Positions 24,401 through 36,983 of a stretch of 64,000 nt of DNA are shown here, piece by piece. Numbering within the stretch: position 1 is the stretch's first letter; each line of letters begins with the position of its first letter. The translations under genes and the position numbers were made by a program. The stretch covers positions 248,001 through 312,000 of the forward strand of contig SSNU01000311.1 of NCBI GenBank assembly GCA_012064415.1, in the 5' to 3' direction. Below the pieces are notes generated by a model that ran no database searches, was not told the DNA's origin, and worked only from the letters and a program-made list of their open reading frames with translations. Source of the stretch: Gyrodactylus bullatarudis (Eukaryota; Platyhelminthes; Monogenea; Gyrodactylidea; Gyrodactylidae).

Positions 24401-27400
24401 AATTGGTCTTCTTCAAATGTGTGTTATCGCTTACGGACCTAAAGAAGCCTTCAATTCTGTAGGTTGATCTTTGCCATCTATGAATTTCCATTTATTCATC
24501 ATTGATTCATTTAATGCAGATTGGAAATTTGGATTTTGGGCAGAGTAATTTCTCTTCTTCCACAAAAAGAAATCTACAAAAGTTCATTGATGAGACATCA
24601 CAATCACTAAGGAATGGTATCAATGTTCCACCAAATAATCCTTCCTCTGTCCAGTTACAGAGAAAAAAGAGTTTGAACTGTATGTCAACTTGAAATTCTA
24701 TCATTTCAACTTTTTTCAAGGATTTGATCCTTAACTGTTAGCTTAGTTTGCTAGTGAATTACGCTGACACAGAAGGATTTTCTCAACCATATTTATTAAA
24801 TCTTTTTCAAAATTCAACATTTGTCAATATAAAATCTAAAAGAAGCAATTTATTTTCTCTCGGAATATCGATTATTCATAATTCAAAATTTATTAAAGAC
24901 TTGTTCTCTCTAAGTAGAGCATTTCAATGGTTGGACACATGATTGAAAATTATTTTGTTTTTACTTCTTTCTTTTCTTAGGGCAAAAGTCAAACTCAAAG
25001 AATTACGGGCTTAATACAAACGGCTTGCCTCAGGCCACAAGTAACAATCAGACAGCTGCCAATATTGCAAATCGATTCAGTCGAAAAGAATCATCTACTA
25101 ATGAACTGGTTGGTTTAAAATATTTCTTAGATTTCCATATAAACCCCAATGAGCGTATATAAATTAATTTGTCGTATGACAAATAGATACCTTGGCAATC
25201 TAGTGACATGATGTTTTTTCCATTCATCATTGAAAGAGAATCATATCCAAACATATTTCTTACTCCTCTTATGTGTACTAACGAATAGAAATCAGAGTGT
25301 ATCACATTTTCTGTATGTAGCTATCGTTATAACTTTCGTATGTTGGAATACCTATCTCTTTTTAGAACACTTTTATTGATTTCATTACACATTTCTTTAA
25401 ATAATACTTTGTTATAATGGCTGTACTAACAAAAGGTACTTTAGAGATGTGTGTGTATCATTCGGTGAATCTGATTAACAATACTTGTACTTCTTTCCTC
25501 ACTATTGCTACTTAATCCTTTATTTGATTTTAGGTTTGTATTTTTTCTTTACTTTTTTGTCACAAAAGAAGAATAAAAGTCCTCTTGCATCAATTTTAAT
25601 AATGGAAAATTTTTATAGGAAACTCGAATCAAAAACTAAAATAAAATTTCTAATTTATTCTTGAAGGAACTCTAAGTAGGATCATTTTTATTGCCTCAAT
25701 TTCTTTCTTACAATAAAACTTCTCAGAGTGTAATTTATTGCTGAGAAATATCTAGCCATTATTTTTTGTTTAATCAAAAAATTAAGAATTTTTCTCTCTT
25801 ATTCTAGCATAGGAGAGCCTCCAGTGTTCATTGTGCGACAGGGACCAATAGTACATCCTCTATTAATAATAATGGAAACAATATTTTTGCTGCAAAGACT
25901 CAAAAACCCTTAGAAGCTCATAACCGATGTGCTTCTGATGAGAACTTCAAGAAAACATACTTCTCTGATGGATTTTATATTGAAATTAATTCATTACTAC
26001 TCTACTCAAATGAAACTTTACACTCAATCGGTCTTGCAGTCAGTAATATCATTGATGTTATGATCAAAGTTAGTTTTCACTTATCAGTCCAAAATGTACC
26101 ATCTCTTATTTACTGTTTTCATCTACTCTAGTCATTTGAGAATATCACTAACCAAGATGTTCCTGAAGAATTGGCCAGAATGGGTCTAATCGAAGGGATA
26201 TACACTGTCCTTATTCATATCTTGGAGTTAGGAACCAGTGATCAAGTTCAGCTTAAAGTATTTCATCACATCAGACAAATCCTTAAAAAGGTAAAATCCA
26301 AAGGTTAAAATCTTGTTTTCATTGTAGTAATCATGAACCTTCTTCCAGACTCCAATGGCATTTATTTATGAATCTCCGACAATTCTGAGTCAACTCATCT
26401 ATCATATAACATTTAGATTTACATTCTCCGATCCTCTCATCAGAGACAATGCACGCAGAACCTATAAGCTGATATTAACCACCTTTTATAAATCCTCCTA
26501 TGTAAGTGGAAATACATTGAATGCTATTTATACGCCTAATAATACGCAAGAAATATTATTTTTATAGCGTCAGCAATATCTCAAGATTGTCAATTCACTA
26601 GCCTTATATTGCTTATTTTATTCGAAAAAGCCTGTTTTTCTTACTTGCCTCAATGAATCACCGTTTGATCGACTTGGCATTCTCAAAGGCCGTCATGATA
26701 AAATCAGATTGAATGAATGCCAGTATTTTCTAGTTCAGTCATTCCTCTCACTCACAGATAAAACTAATATCGATGAATTTCTCCAGACTTTAGATTTGAC
26801 AAACTTTTTCAACAAGGGCAATCTTAAAACAAGCTATGAACATGTAATGGATGCAACTAATGATGAGAACATTAAAACAAATGCCGAGTTCGTCGATCAG
26901 GTTGTTTCAGAAAATCTAAAGTTGCTTTTAAACATGATCTGGTTCGAACAAATGTTGCTCAACTCGAATAAGGTGGAGAATACGTCACATTTAACCTTTT
27001 ACGAGACTTGCTTCCTTGAAGATGACGTTGCAAATCAGATAAATATCCTCTTGAATCTCATTCAGATTTCTCGTTATAATCCCATTGTCAAAATGAAATG
27101 GTATTTGATAATAGCTCAAAAGAATTTAAAGGTAAATTTTTATTATATTCTTAGCTGTATTCTACCACCAAGATCTGTATTTAGGTTAAGGTTCTGATTT
27201 CTGGAAAAAGTCTTTGAATAATAAAACCATTTGATAAATACATATTCAGGATAATAGGTTTTTATATATGCATTAAATGTGTATCATTTTGGGAGATAAA
27301 ACTTTCCAATCTACCCTTCTGGCAGACGTTCACTTCTTCTTGATATTTGAATTTGTAATGTCTGTTTTTTCTCTTTATTCAATTAGAGATTTGTAGTATT

Positions 27401-29128
27401 AGAATCATCTTAGATAATTCAATCCAAGTTCATCTGTATAAAATTTCAGAGATTACAAGTTGGTTAGACAGATGATATTGTAGTATTTTAAAAGTACAAA
27501 TAAACTAGAATTTTTTTTATTTTTCCAGCAATCCAATTTCTCTGAAGCTTCACAGGCACTTTCCTATTGCCTAGCGATACTGTTGGAGCAAATGACTCCA
27601 AGATTAGAGGAGATCAAAGAAACGGATCAAGAATCTTCCCTGGATTACTATACAAATCATATACAACCGTTGACATGTAATTTCGGAGGCTTGGATAAAT
27701 TATCCAAAGCGATATATTCCTCTGACATTCTGGTGGAATCTTGTGTCGGAAATTTTGGTATGTTTTAATTAATTCTAATCTTTCTAATGTTGAATATTTC
27801 CTAACTGATAAAACTATCATCTATAGGTGATGCGTTGCACGATTGGTGTGCAAATATCCGACGCAATAAGGATCTTTCATATGCTAATGTTGTCTTTTCA
27901 TTACTCCCGTTTGCTAATAGTCTTTTTGAAGCAACTATTGGATCATATTACATGTCTGGTCGCTATGAAGTAATTCCATCCCTATACGCACTCTTAATCA
28001 GACCTCTTGAGCGAATAAATTGCTTTGAAAAACTCTCTCTGATTCATCATAGAATTCATAAAATATATGAAATTCGTTCAAAACCTCTTGTGAGTTTGGA
28101 ATATTATCATTTTTCTAATTAGTCTGTATTCTTAATGCACCATTTTGTTTCTAGGAACCAAAGCATCTAGTTAAACCGGTATTCTTCAAGCTAACCTTCT
28201 ATGGAGAAACTTTAAAGGCACTAAGCGGAAAAACTTTTATTGTTAAAGAGCCGCCTTGTACTACTTTGGCAGAGGTCACACAGAAATATGAAGTAATTTT
28301 TCTCCCTTTTAAGCTATGTAAAATTTTGAATATATTTATTTACAATTTCAGTATGTTTACACTAAAAGATTCAAGAATGTGATAATAATCAAAGACTCAA
28401 AAAATCCTTCCCCGAGTGCTTTGAAGAAAGATGAGATTTACCTACAAATAAGTTTTATTGAGCCAGTCATTTCGGAGTCTAATCAGAATAACAAGTTTGT
28501 TAATTTCAGTGAGTATTCTTGTCTGTTTGTGTATCTACTTTAAAGTAACTATGTGAAAATTTATTTTTTTGAAGAAACATTCATTCTCAGTTCACCTTTT
28601 ACTATGTCTGGTAAATCTCATGGGGCCTTAGATGAACAATATAAACTCATGAGTACTCTGACCTCATGTAAATCTTTTCCTTGGATCTCCAAACGCATTC
28701 TGGCTGAAGTGGTTGCTGAGGAAGTTCTCAGCCCTATAGAGGTCGCTTATGATGATGTCTTGAGCAGACTGAATCAGTTATCCTCGGCTATTTCACATAA
28801 TCCAACTGATATCAAGCTTCTCCAAATGGTTCTGCAGGGTTGTATTGGACCCACAGTTAACCAAGGTCCTATTGAGGTGGCCAAAATCTTTCTAAAGCCA
28901 AAAAATCTTAACAATTCTCCAAATAACCAAACAGATATCGACAAGTCAGCGCATCATAAAAAGTTGCGCTTGTGCTTCCAGAGGCTTTTAGAAAAATGTG
29001 AAATCGGCCTCAAATTGAACCGTAGATTGATCAACTCAGATCAGTTAGAGTATCAAAATGAACTGGAACGTAAATACGACCAGATCAAACAAATCATTAC
29101 TCCCCTATTGGTGGAGGAACATCCTTAG
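15445..29128 (+). CDS. Dedicator of cytokinesis, DOCK6/7/8 type (DOCK-C)
   Basis: Large Rac/Cdc42 guanine-nucleotide exchange factor. I place 26 phase-compatible exons: 15445-16060, 16328-16393, 16459-16636, 16823-17157, 18043-18512, 18756-18819, 18881-18951, 19120-19270, 19414-19542, 19664-19893, 21560-21776, 21887-22205, 22776-23125, 23338-23609, 23672-24458, 24520-24679, 24981-25108, 25808-26068, 26132-26290, 26349-26501, 26568-27131, 27529-27757, 27827-28089, 28155-28292, 28352-28508, 28575-29128; about 2,340 residues. N-terminal DVEPIFGYCYFYN...ISESFYL and KLGRYRMP match the DOCK-C block; DHR-1 (about 470-700) has FRNITVQLKV, VQYHVKSPEFEEEFKV and LIGYSWIPIL; DHR-2 (about 1870-2320) ends with LQMVLQGCIGPTVNQGP and HHKKLRLCF, diagnostic of DOCK6/7/8. 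Asn/Ser-rich spacers occur in exons 4-5. The donor at 25109 is the rare GTTGGT. The true 5' end is unresolved. The shortest intron is about 58 nt. Confidence 0.9.
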
Positions 29129-29408
29129 AACATCTGCTTCAACCCATGAGATTTCCCTATATATATATATATGTATTTACCATTCTTCAAACATTGAGTC
29201 TAGAGTTGAAAAGAATATATTTTAAATGTATTTTATGATATTAACTAAAGATTTGGATGAATCAGTTGAATGCCCACATTATTCTATGATGGGCGAGAGT
29301 AAATCAGAATCGATAGAAAGTTTACTTATTCCTAAGAGAGATAAAGTATTTACGCGTGAAATTAATACATGTACGATAAATGGATGTATGTATTGCTAAT
29401 CATGATGT

Positions 29409-29414
29409 AATAAA
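29409..29414 (+). terminator. Polyadenylation signal of the DOCK gene
   Basis: AATAAA 281 nt after the DOCK stop codon, preceded by an (AT)n run near 29159-29172. It is the first canonical hexamer downstream, so it probably ends the transcript. Confidence 0.45.
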
Positions 29415-30865
29415 AAATAATATACAATTGATCATTTTTATGAAGATTATATTATTTATCTTTATTTGGCCTCTATAAAATCTTGCATTTGGTACAATAG
29501 TTTTGCTTTTGCTTTTACACTATTCGGCACTTGCCTCCTGGCCAAATCCTCTATTGGCGGTTTATAAAATTTTCTCTAACCCTCATATTCCTTTTTTATG
29601 TTTTCTATTTGAGTAAACTGCTTAGTGAGGGGAAAACTTTTATTTTAGGATACCAAATATGATAAATAAGATTTTAGAAATAACCTCTAGAATTTTTACT
29701 GCTCGAACATAACAATCAGTTTATTTATAGTTACTGATAGCCTAATTATTCTGATTATCTAATAAAGACTAAAACCTCTAAACTCTTTAAAAATCTTTTA
29801 TTATCCTATTTATAATACTGAGTAAAAAATGTTTACTAAACAGGAATCTTTTCGAGAAGGCAAGTTACCCAGAATTAAGAATCTTTTTAAAATATACAGA
29901 AAAAAGCATTGAATTGTGAGAAAATAAAAAAAAATATTTTCCTTGCACCTTGAATTCTGTTGTAATCATTCGTGTGCCATAAGCATACTTAAAATACGTA
30001 CCTATTATTTATTTTATCTTTCATATTTTTCGAATGAACTTGGTTCATTTAGACGAATTTTTATTAGTTTCGTCGATTAAAATCTTTGCACGCTTTCTGA
30101 GCTCACCAATGACCGAGAATACTTGAATGTTGACCAAACTCTTAATAGATCTGATTATAAAACTTATTTCAGATCCTTTTTCATTGAAGAACTTGGAAAA
30201 GATTCTCTCAACTGTATCAGTCCTTTAACCTTGATTCGTTTTGATACAATGATTTTTCGTCCCTCCCTTTGAAACATGTAGCATTTTTCTAATAAATATC
30301 TCTATAGATATTCTTGAATAGAATAACTGCACCTTCTTTTACTAGGGGGACTAGCCCATAATTTTATTTTTGGAATTATTTTTCCATTGTTAGAAAAATT
30401 TTATTATACAGAATGTTGGGGATACTTGAGGCAGTGTCATCTATCCGCTACTTTCTTCACAATAATGTGTAACAATGTTGAAATTATCATTGGATCATGT
30501 GAAATTTTTTTTTTCACTGTTTTCTGTCATTGCCATTAGTGATGGCATTGTCTTTTACTGAATTATCATTATAATGGATGGATAGAAGTGGATCTTTTGT
30601 ATTTTTTTAACCAATTTAATTTCACACTCTAATATTACTCCCCGTTAAAGTAGCCTAGTCGTGTTGGCCAAAGTCATAATTTGAGCTCTTTCGGCGTGAA
30701 ATATAAATATTTTCTAACTAAAGCTAATTGATGGGAAGTAGGAAATCTGTGATTTTTACAAAAACCCTAATTATCTCATCAAGAATTCAAAGATAATGAA
30801 GACTTGAGGATTTGAGATCTATTTCTACCATTTGAAGAAAAAAATTCTGAAATGAACTAGTTTTA
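29415..30865. other. Intergenic, no gene seen
   Basis: AT-rich sequence with many short homopolymer runs. No frame resembles a known protein, no clear inverted-repeat element was found, and no tRNA-like segment is visible. Old, unrecognisable transposon sequence is likely, judging from the flanks. Confidence 0.4.
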
Positions 30866-31300
30866 ACCTTTCATGTCCCAGATTATTTTTTTTCATAGCA
30901 GAATTCAGAAAATTTGTAGCCTGGCCAAAATATTTATGCTGATTCAGAATCTAAATTCCTTTTCGGAAGCCGACTTATCATTCGAAAGATATTAGAGGTT
31001 GAAATTGGCATTTTTGGCTCTAAAACCAGTTATCTTCTAAACTATGAGAGATATCGAGCAAGCGATTGCATACTTGAAATTTACAGCTGTTGTTTTACAA
31101 CAGAGAGTTATTTTATTTTTTCCTAAGGCCTCAGCAAATAGGTTTTCAAAATATCACCCTTCTTCAAGTGACTTTGGTTGGCATCAGTGTAAAGCTATCT
31201 TTATGAATCATACATATTTTTGTAGTTTATATATTTCCTTTCAAGTATCTTTCAATTAAAATTATCGCTCTAGGAAGTGTTGTGTTCCACTGGTGGAACA
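30866..31300 (+). repeat. Dispersed repeat family A, copy 2
   Basis: Second copy of the repeat at 1091-1555, in opposite orientation. It ends in TGTTCCACTGGTGGAACA (31283-31300), the reverse complement of the other copy's end. Shared internal blocks include GAAATTGGCATTTTT, AAACCAGTTATCTTCTAAAC and GGCATCAGTGTAA. The copies differ by substitutions and small gaps, including a stretch of about 30 bp present only in copy 1, so they are diverged relatives and not a recent duplication. A 71-codon frame inside (from 31044) is not conserved in copy 1 and is taken as chance. Confidence 0.75.
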
Positions 31301-32300
31301 TAGGGACATGGAGGATTAATCAAGAAAAATACGGTAATTTTTCACATTTCGATTTGGTGCGAAAATCCCGTTTGTTGAATTTTGAGCAGAATTTTTTTAT
31401 CGATTTGAAAGTGGTCAAAAAATTTTTTTTCAAGATCTAGAAAGAAGAAAAAATTGATTGTGCCTAAACTTTTCTAGTCCTCCACCTCAGTGTCGTTTGG
31501 GAGTTGTATTTGATCAAATTTTTCTTGAAAATTATGTTTTCTTCAACCGATAAAAGTAGGTAACATTATCTAGAATCCTAAAAATCTCTAACATATTCGA
31601 ATTGTTGATGAAAAAAAACATGGATCTCAAACTTCATATCAATCAATTTTAGAAATTGAATAAAACCGTCTCAGTCTTTAATAAAATTGAAATAGGAACC
31701 GAATCCTTATCTGATCTCTCTCTCTTTATCTCAGCTAGACTTATACCTGAATCTTGTAGAATACTCATCGTTTTTCCTGTGAAGAATATCTTTACTTTAA
31801 TTATAAGAATATCCTTTTTTCTACTATAAGTATAAAGTACTCTTTTGACTAGCTTTGCAAAGTTTATCGACGCAATGTAATATTATATAACAAAAGTATG
31901 ATTATTCTTTAAAAAACCTACACGGAAATCCTTAAAATAAAAATAAACTTGAAAATTATATTATTTTATTCGTTCTCTTTTAGATAGTAATTGAGGAGTA
32001 AAATTAATCACCAATTCATGGTTGAAGAATATAGGATTTTTTCTAACCACAACTAAATCATTACGGAATCAAAATATGCTTAATCGTTTTTAATTTTGCT
32101 GAATGTTTCATTGAAAATGCCCAGTCCTTTTGATGTGTCAGAAATATATCTAAGATCTGATTCTTTTAGGAAATTTTTCTTAATATTTCGCAGGAAAATT
32201 TTAGTTTAAATATAGCAATTATCTAGTGCTTCGAGATGATTCTTTCTTAAACCCCACCCTGAAAGAAACACTAAACTAGAGGCGCCAAATCTTTATTTTG
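31301..32300. other. Intergenic, no gene seen
   Basis: AT-rich, no supported coding sequence or structured repeat. A short (CT)-rich run occurs near 31718-31728. Confidence 0.35.
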
Positions 32301-32516
32301 TTAATTGAAAGGCTGACTGGGCTGATCGAAATCCTCCTTGTTTCCAACATTTGTCTGACTCCCTGCATAATCAGGCATCGTTTGTGACGCTTTAACCTCT
32401 TTGAAATATCCAACAAAATTGAAATCAATCAAGAGATGATTTTGAATTTCCGAGTCAAGATAGTCATTCTTGATTCGATCTGTATGGCCAATGGCCATCA
32501 CAATAAAAACTATCAT
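32301..32516 (-). CDS. Doubtful short ORF abutting a MITE
   Basis: A 71-codon frame beginning with a short hydrophobic stretch (MIVFIVMAIG), followed by a hydrophilic tail ending in QPSQPFN, with AATAAA just after its stop. Its ATG lies exactly at the edge of the inverted-repeat element at 32515-32794, so any upstream part has been displaced. It may be the 3' end of a small gene cut by the insertion, or chance. No family is recognised. Confidence 0.15.
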   Translation of the reverse strand: MIVFIVMAIGHTDRIKNDYLDSEIQNHLLIDFNFVGYFKEVKASQTMPDYAGSQTNVGNKEDFDQPSQPFN

Positions 32517-32794
32517 TACTCGATTCTAGACTCATAGAGAATGTTTGAGAACAAGTAAATAATAAGTGATAAATGTTTTATTTCGCCGGGTCTCCTCAGA
32601 CTTGATCTCTGACTTCATTTATATAGAGTTTCATTGTATATTTTTTCTGCCTTGAGCAGCAAACCTTTGAGCCAATGTATCTCTATATAAATTTAGTCCG
32701 GAATCAAGTCTGAAGAGACCCTGGTACTTAAAACATTTATCACTTATTATTTGCTTGTTCTTAACCCTTCCTTATGAGACTAGAATCTAGTAAT
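32515..32794. mobile_element. MITE with about 110-bp inverted arms
   Basis: A 280-bp palindromic element. The left arm starts ATTACTCGATTCTAGACTCAT; the right arm ends ATGAGACTAGAATCTAGTAAT. Both arms share AACAAG(T/C)AAATAATAAGTGATAAATG and a GGGTCTC(C/T)TCAGACTTGAT block. The arms may extend three or four bases further each side with one mismatch, so the target duplication is unclear. There is no coding capacity. Confidence 0.75.
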
Positions 32795-33153
32795 AATATA
32801 CTTGATGAAATCCGGCAATATTTCCGTTGTCATGAATGTATAATAAGCTCAAAGTCCAGTCTAGTTTTTCATCAGATCAAGAATAACTGATTAGTTTTGC
32901 ACTGATAAAATCTATTCTAATTTTAGGTTTGAATATTTTGTTATCGGATAAAAATCTAATAATATTTTGTTTCAAATCCACGTACTGATGTATGAGATTT
33001 GAGAGACAGGATCTGATATTTTGGATTAGAATCAAGCTTTTTTGATTAAATCCTTATAATCATTGAAGAATTAAAAAACAAAAGTCTCTCATGTATTTTT
33101 TAGTCCAAGACTAACTATCACTCAGTCCAAAGTATTTTTATCCAATACATTAA

Positions 33154-34746
33154 GAACCTTCTCCCTATTTACGTTTCCTTGCTCACCCCGATAAAAGAAA
33201 CACCATTAGTAATAACTTCGATCCAAATGAAATCAACGAATTTTTCACCTCAGTGTACACTTCTAAAGACATTCCCGACAAAATCGTTATCAACGAAAAT
33301 GTACCAATTCCAATTGTCTCACCCAACCTAATTATCGACCTCCTACTTGCCTTTAAAAATAAATTCAGAAAAGACACCTCATTTTGTTCTGCAGCCACTT
33401 TACTAGCTCTCCCAAATGAATTTTTCGTCTATCTATCTCAATACCTGCAGCATGTCATAATCACCAGCTCTATCCCACCTCAATGGTTGACAATCCTTAT
33501 TCAACCAATCCCAAAAAAAACAATTCCTTCATGCCCTGGAGACTTCAGACCTATTTCGCTGCTTCCAATCTTTCTGGCACTTATCGACTCGTTCATATTC
33601 TCGAACCTTAAACACATCAACATCCTCAATCTTGATCTAGATCAACACGGTTTCATCAAAGGTCGCAGTACTTGTTCCAACCTACAGTCATTCATGGACT
33701 CTGCTCAAACCCTTATCTACAAAAAAGTCCCTTGTGCAGTAATCTACCTTGATATCGAGAAAGCGTTTGATAAACTTCCTTTCGCAATCATTCAAGAGGT
33801 TCTTCTACATTACAATATTAATCCTTACATTATTAACCTAACAATGTCTTTCCTTTCGAAGAGAAATCAACAAGTTATATTTAATGGTAATTTATCTGAC
33901 TCAACGTCAATCAACACAGGGGTGCCTCAAGGCTCTATTATCGGACCTTTTATCTTCAACCTCATTTTCTCAAGTGTATCACCTTCAGCCCCTCATATCA
34001 AATACTTTAAGTACGCAGATGACATCAAGATACTGATCCCGATTCAAGATGGATATGAACCTATACACAATGAGATTTCCCACATTGAAAACTCACTTTG
34101 GAAGATAGGTCTAAAAATCAATCACGCCAAAACTCAAATCATGTTTCTTAAAGGCTCTCCAACTCCTGACCAGCCATTGCCATATAAAACAGTCACAATT
34201 ATCAAGGATCTTGGCCTTTTCTATGATAATAAACTGAACACAAACAACCATTCCATTGAAGTCCTCAAAACGACAAGGTGTAAGAGTTACTTCATAAGGA
34301 GATTTGTTATTAACCCCGATTTACGGATTTCTCTTTTTAAATCACTCATACTACCCTATCTTGACTACGGATCTGGAATTCTCTGTGATCTCCCTGTTGG
34401 CACTTCCAAAAAGCTCGAACGTATTCAATGCATTTATCTCAGAACATGCTTCGGTCCACTGCCTTATTATGATTTACTTGAACGGGCTAAATTATTTCCT
34501 CTCTGGCTTAGACACATCTCAGCCTCTGCGTTCCTGTACTCTAAGTATGCTACTCAACCAAATGGCCATTACAACCTGCGCTCAGCAAGGGGATACTCTA
34601 TACTACTTAGTGTACTCCTCCCCCTTCGCACAAGATTTCAAATTAACTTTTCTCAGTTTAAAGATAAAAACATTACCAACATTTGTTCATATTTAATATC
34701 ATTTGTACCAGATAATCACGATATGCTTAATAATTATTTCAAATAA
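33154..34746 (+). mobile_element. 5'-truncated non-LTR retrotransposon (CR1/Jockey-like RT)
   Basis: An open frame from 33154 (just after an in-frame TAA) to 34746 encodes about 530 residues of a LINE-type reverse transcriptase. Motifs in order: GDFRPISLLPIF, QHGFIKGRSTCSNLQSF, YLDIEKAFDKLP, TGVPQGSIIGPFIFNL, the catalytic FKYADDIKI, then LGLFYDNKL and the C-terminal thumb region. The APE endonuclease that should precede the RT is absent, so the copy is 5'-truncated. The RT frame itself carries no stop or frameshift, which suggests a fairly young insertion. No poly-A or microsatellite tail or target duplication could be fixed after 34746. The RT layout fits the CR1/Jockey group; the exact clade is not determined. 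Confidence 0.88.
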
Positions 34747-36025
34747 AAATCTAGTATATATATATTTAAGCCCCACTAAGTACCTTAAGAGAATCCTTTC
34801 TAAATATACTAACTTCAAATCGCATCAACAATATAATAATACGCATTTAATTTTCTTAATATTTTTTCACCGGAGGATGATTCTTATTTAGGAAAAGAAC
34901 ATTTTAATTCACACTATTTTCCAGTTTTTTTCTACATTATAACCCTTTTCAATTCAGCTTTCAAAAATGCTTAGGTTCTTTGCATATATTCATAAAAGTT
35001 TAAACTGATTAATCGTATGCTATTTTGCTTACAATGATCCCAACAGAATCTAAAAAATTGCATCTAATATACTTCATCCAGCTTTATAGCCTACCAAGTT
35101 CATCTAGAAGGTTAATTTGATAAATCTATTCTAGAGTATGACTGATTCCCATACAGATATTGGCATCATTGTATGCATTTATTTCAGGCAAAGAGTATAT
35201 AGCTGCTACACTCAAAGTGGGTGAGAAAGAAAGTAACTAAGCAACGTACTAAAGAGTAGATTGAGACTATTATTTATATTAATTTAATAATAACAAATAA
35301 AAACAAACAAATAAATAAATTCAAATTATATATTTTCCATGAAATTTTTTCATTCTCTTCTGATCTGTGCGACGTCAAAAATTCTCACTGCATCGTTATA
35401 GCACTAAATACAAGGAACTAGCTTGATTGTAGAAATATAGGGCTAAACGCTAGTGTTTACCACGCATTTTCATGATCAATTATTCTCAATTGAACGGTGC
35501 TTTATCGGAAGAGTTTAGGAAGATTGTAACGGTTGTTTTGCTGTACAAATTTATAGACTTAAACAACTCAATCACAAGTCTTCCAATATTAAACCGATTT
35601 CTTCACAGCCAAATTCTTGATCATTTCCTTGCTAACTTGTAGAATTCTAAAAAAGCATCAAACTTACTCCTATTTCTCTCTCAATAGTATTCATCATTAC
35701 AAGTGCGCTATATAGATCTTGTAAGTTAATGAAGGAACAACGGAAATTTTTATTCTTGTTGAGATGATGCTATCATATTTATACTTGTAATGAGCCAATG
35801 AAAATGCGTTTAAAATATATTTCCAAAAAAGCTAGTACAATAATGAATAGAGTAGCCCAGTATTTTAATACACGCCTTTTCTACTGAGATACACTTGCTT
35901 ACTGCTGAATATTCTAAGCTACTCATAAAATTTCACAAATAACACCATTAGTGATGGATGTTAAGGAGTTACTCAACATGGATTAGTATTTAAAAAAGTA
36001 TTGTGTTTTTTATGAAAAATTTATT
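34747..36025. other. Intergenic, no gene seen
   Basis: AT-rich spacer between the LINE and RSL24D1. The first part may be LINE 3' UTR. No frame or repeat I can support. Confidence 0.4.
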
Positions 36026-36625
36026 TTATTTAGCCTCTAACAAAGTCTTTTTTCCAGTTTTCTTTTTGGTTTTGGCAACAGAACTGAATTTCTTCTCCAT
36101 CTCATCAAGATCGACTTCCATTTCTTGGATTTCATCATTATCGTCATCAGATTCAAATTCCTCATCGTCTTCAGTGACCATTTTCTTCTTTTTAGCGACA
36201 TAGTCACGAGCATTTTCTGCACGAATAAGATGCATGGAGGTTTCAACCAATTTTTTATCTTCAGCTTTTCTGTTGAGAATTCCCTGGTAAAGACGTTTCT
36301 TAATAAATGCAGACTCGCGCTTCTTACGGATTGCATCAATTTTCCCGATAGCTTCAACTGTTTTGAGGAGAGTTTCTTTATCATATTTGATGAGAGAATC
36401 TCTTTTGCGCTCAAATGTTTGAGCTAGATCATCAGAGAGCTCCTTATTATTAGTCTTACGATAAATCTTGGTCCATCTGACTTTTCTGGGATTTCTTTTC
36501 TTCTTGAAGGCTTTGTGACATTTTCCACGACAGAATCTAAATTCTTTACAGTCATTTCTGATGAATAAGACACCGTGTCCTGGATAGATAGGGCTGGAGC
36601 AAAACCAGCATCTGTGTATATGCAT
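36026..36625 (-). CDS. RSL24D1: Ribosome biogenesis protein RLP24 / RSL24D1
   Basis: Placeholder for ribosomal protein eL24 on nuclear pre-60S particles, exchanged for eL24 in the cytoplasm after Drg1-type ATPase action (known for the family). Single exon, 199 residues. The N-terminal eL24-like domain has the CX2C...CX3C zinc site (C6, C9, C32, C36: CWFCSSPIYPGHG and RFCRGKCHKAF) and the family signature FKKKRNPRKVRWTKIYRK. The C-terminal half is basic helical and then strongly acidic (EDDEEFESDDDNDE), with a lysine-rich end. The start at 36625 gives the normal MxIxxC N-terminus. AATAAA overlaps the stop. No intron, unlike most neighbours. Confidence 0.95.
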   Translation of the reverse strand: MHIHRCWFCSSPIYPGHGVLFIRNDCKEFRFCRGKCHKAFKKKRNPRKVRWTKIYRKTNNKELSDDLAQTFERKRDSLIKYDKETLLKTVEAIGKIDAIRKKRESAFIKKRLYQGILNRKAEDKKLVETSMHLIRAENARDYVAKKKKMVTEDDEEFESDDDNDEIQEMEVDLDEMEKKFSSVAKTKKKTGKKTLLEAK

Positions 36626-36983
36626 ATCACGTTATTTGATATTTTTCAAATTTTGTTACGACTTAAACAAAATTTATATTAGATTATTTTCAACAATCAA
36701 TAATGTTATTTTTCTCAAGCTAATAAACGACTTAATCTTGAGCGTTTTAACATTCGCTTCTGCCTTGGCTTATGAAAACGTTTAAAAACATTCTCTATAA
36801 AATTGAGTCCGCTTACTGAACGGATACTCCTCAGCTTAAAATCGAAAAATGATATAGATAGTACCAAGATATTTATGAACTAGGAAATTTCTATATTGCA
36901 TTGATCTTCATTAACAAATTATTTTATTAAAATACACAAATTACAATTTTAGTCGCACATTAAATAAAAATAGTTTGAAGAAA

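Noticed and set aside
36003..36427. Plus-strand frames across RSL24D1
   Set aside because: Antisense to a conserved single-exon gene. Serine- and phenylalanine-rich content reflects the complement of its acidic and lysine codons.
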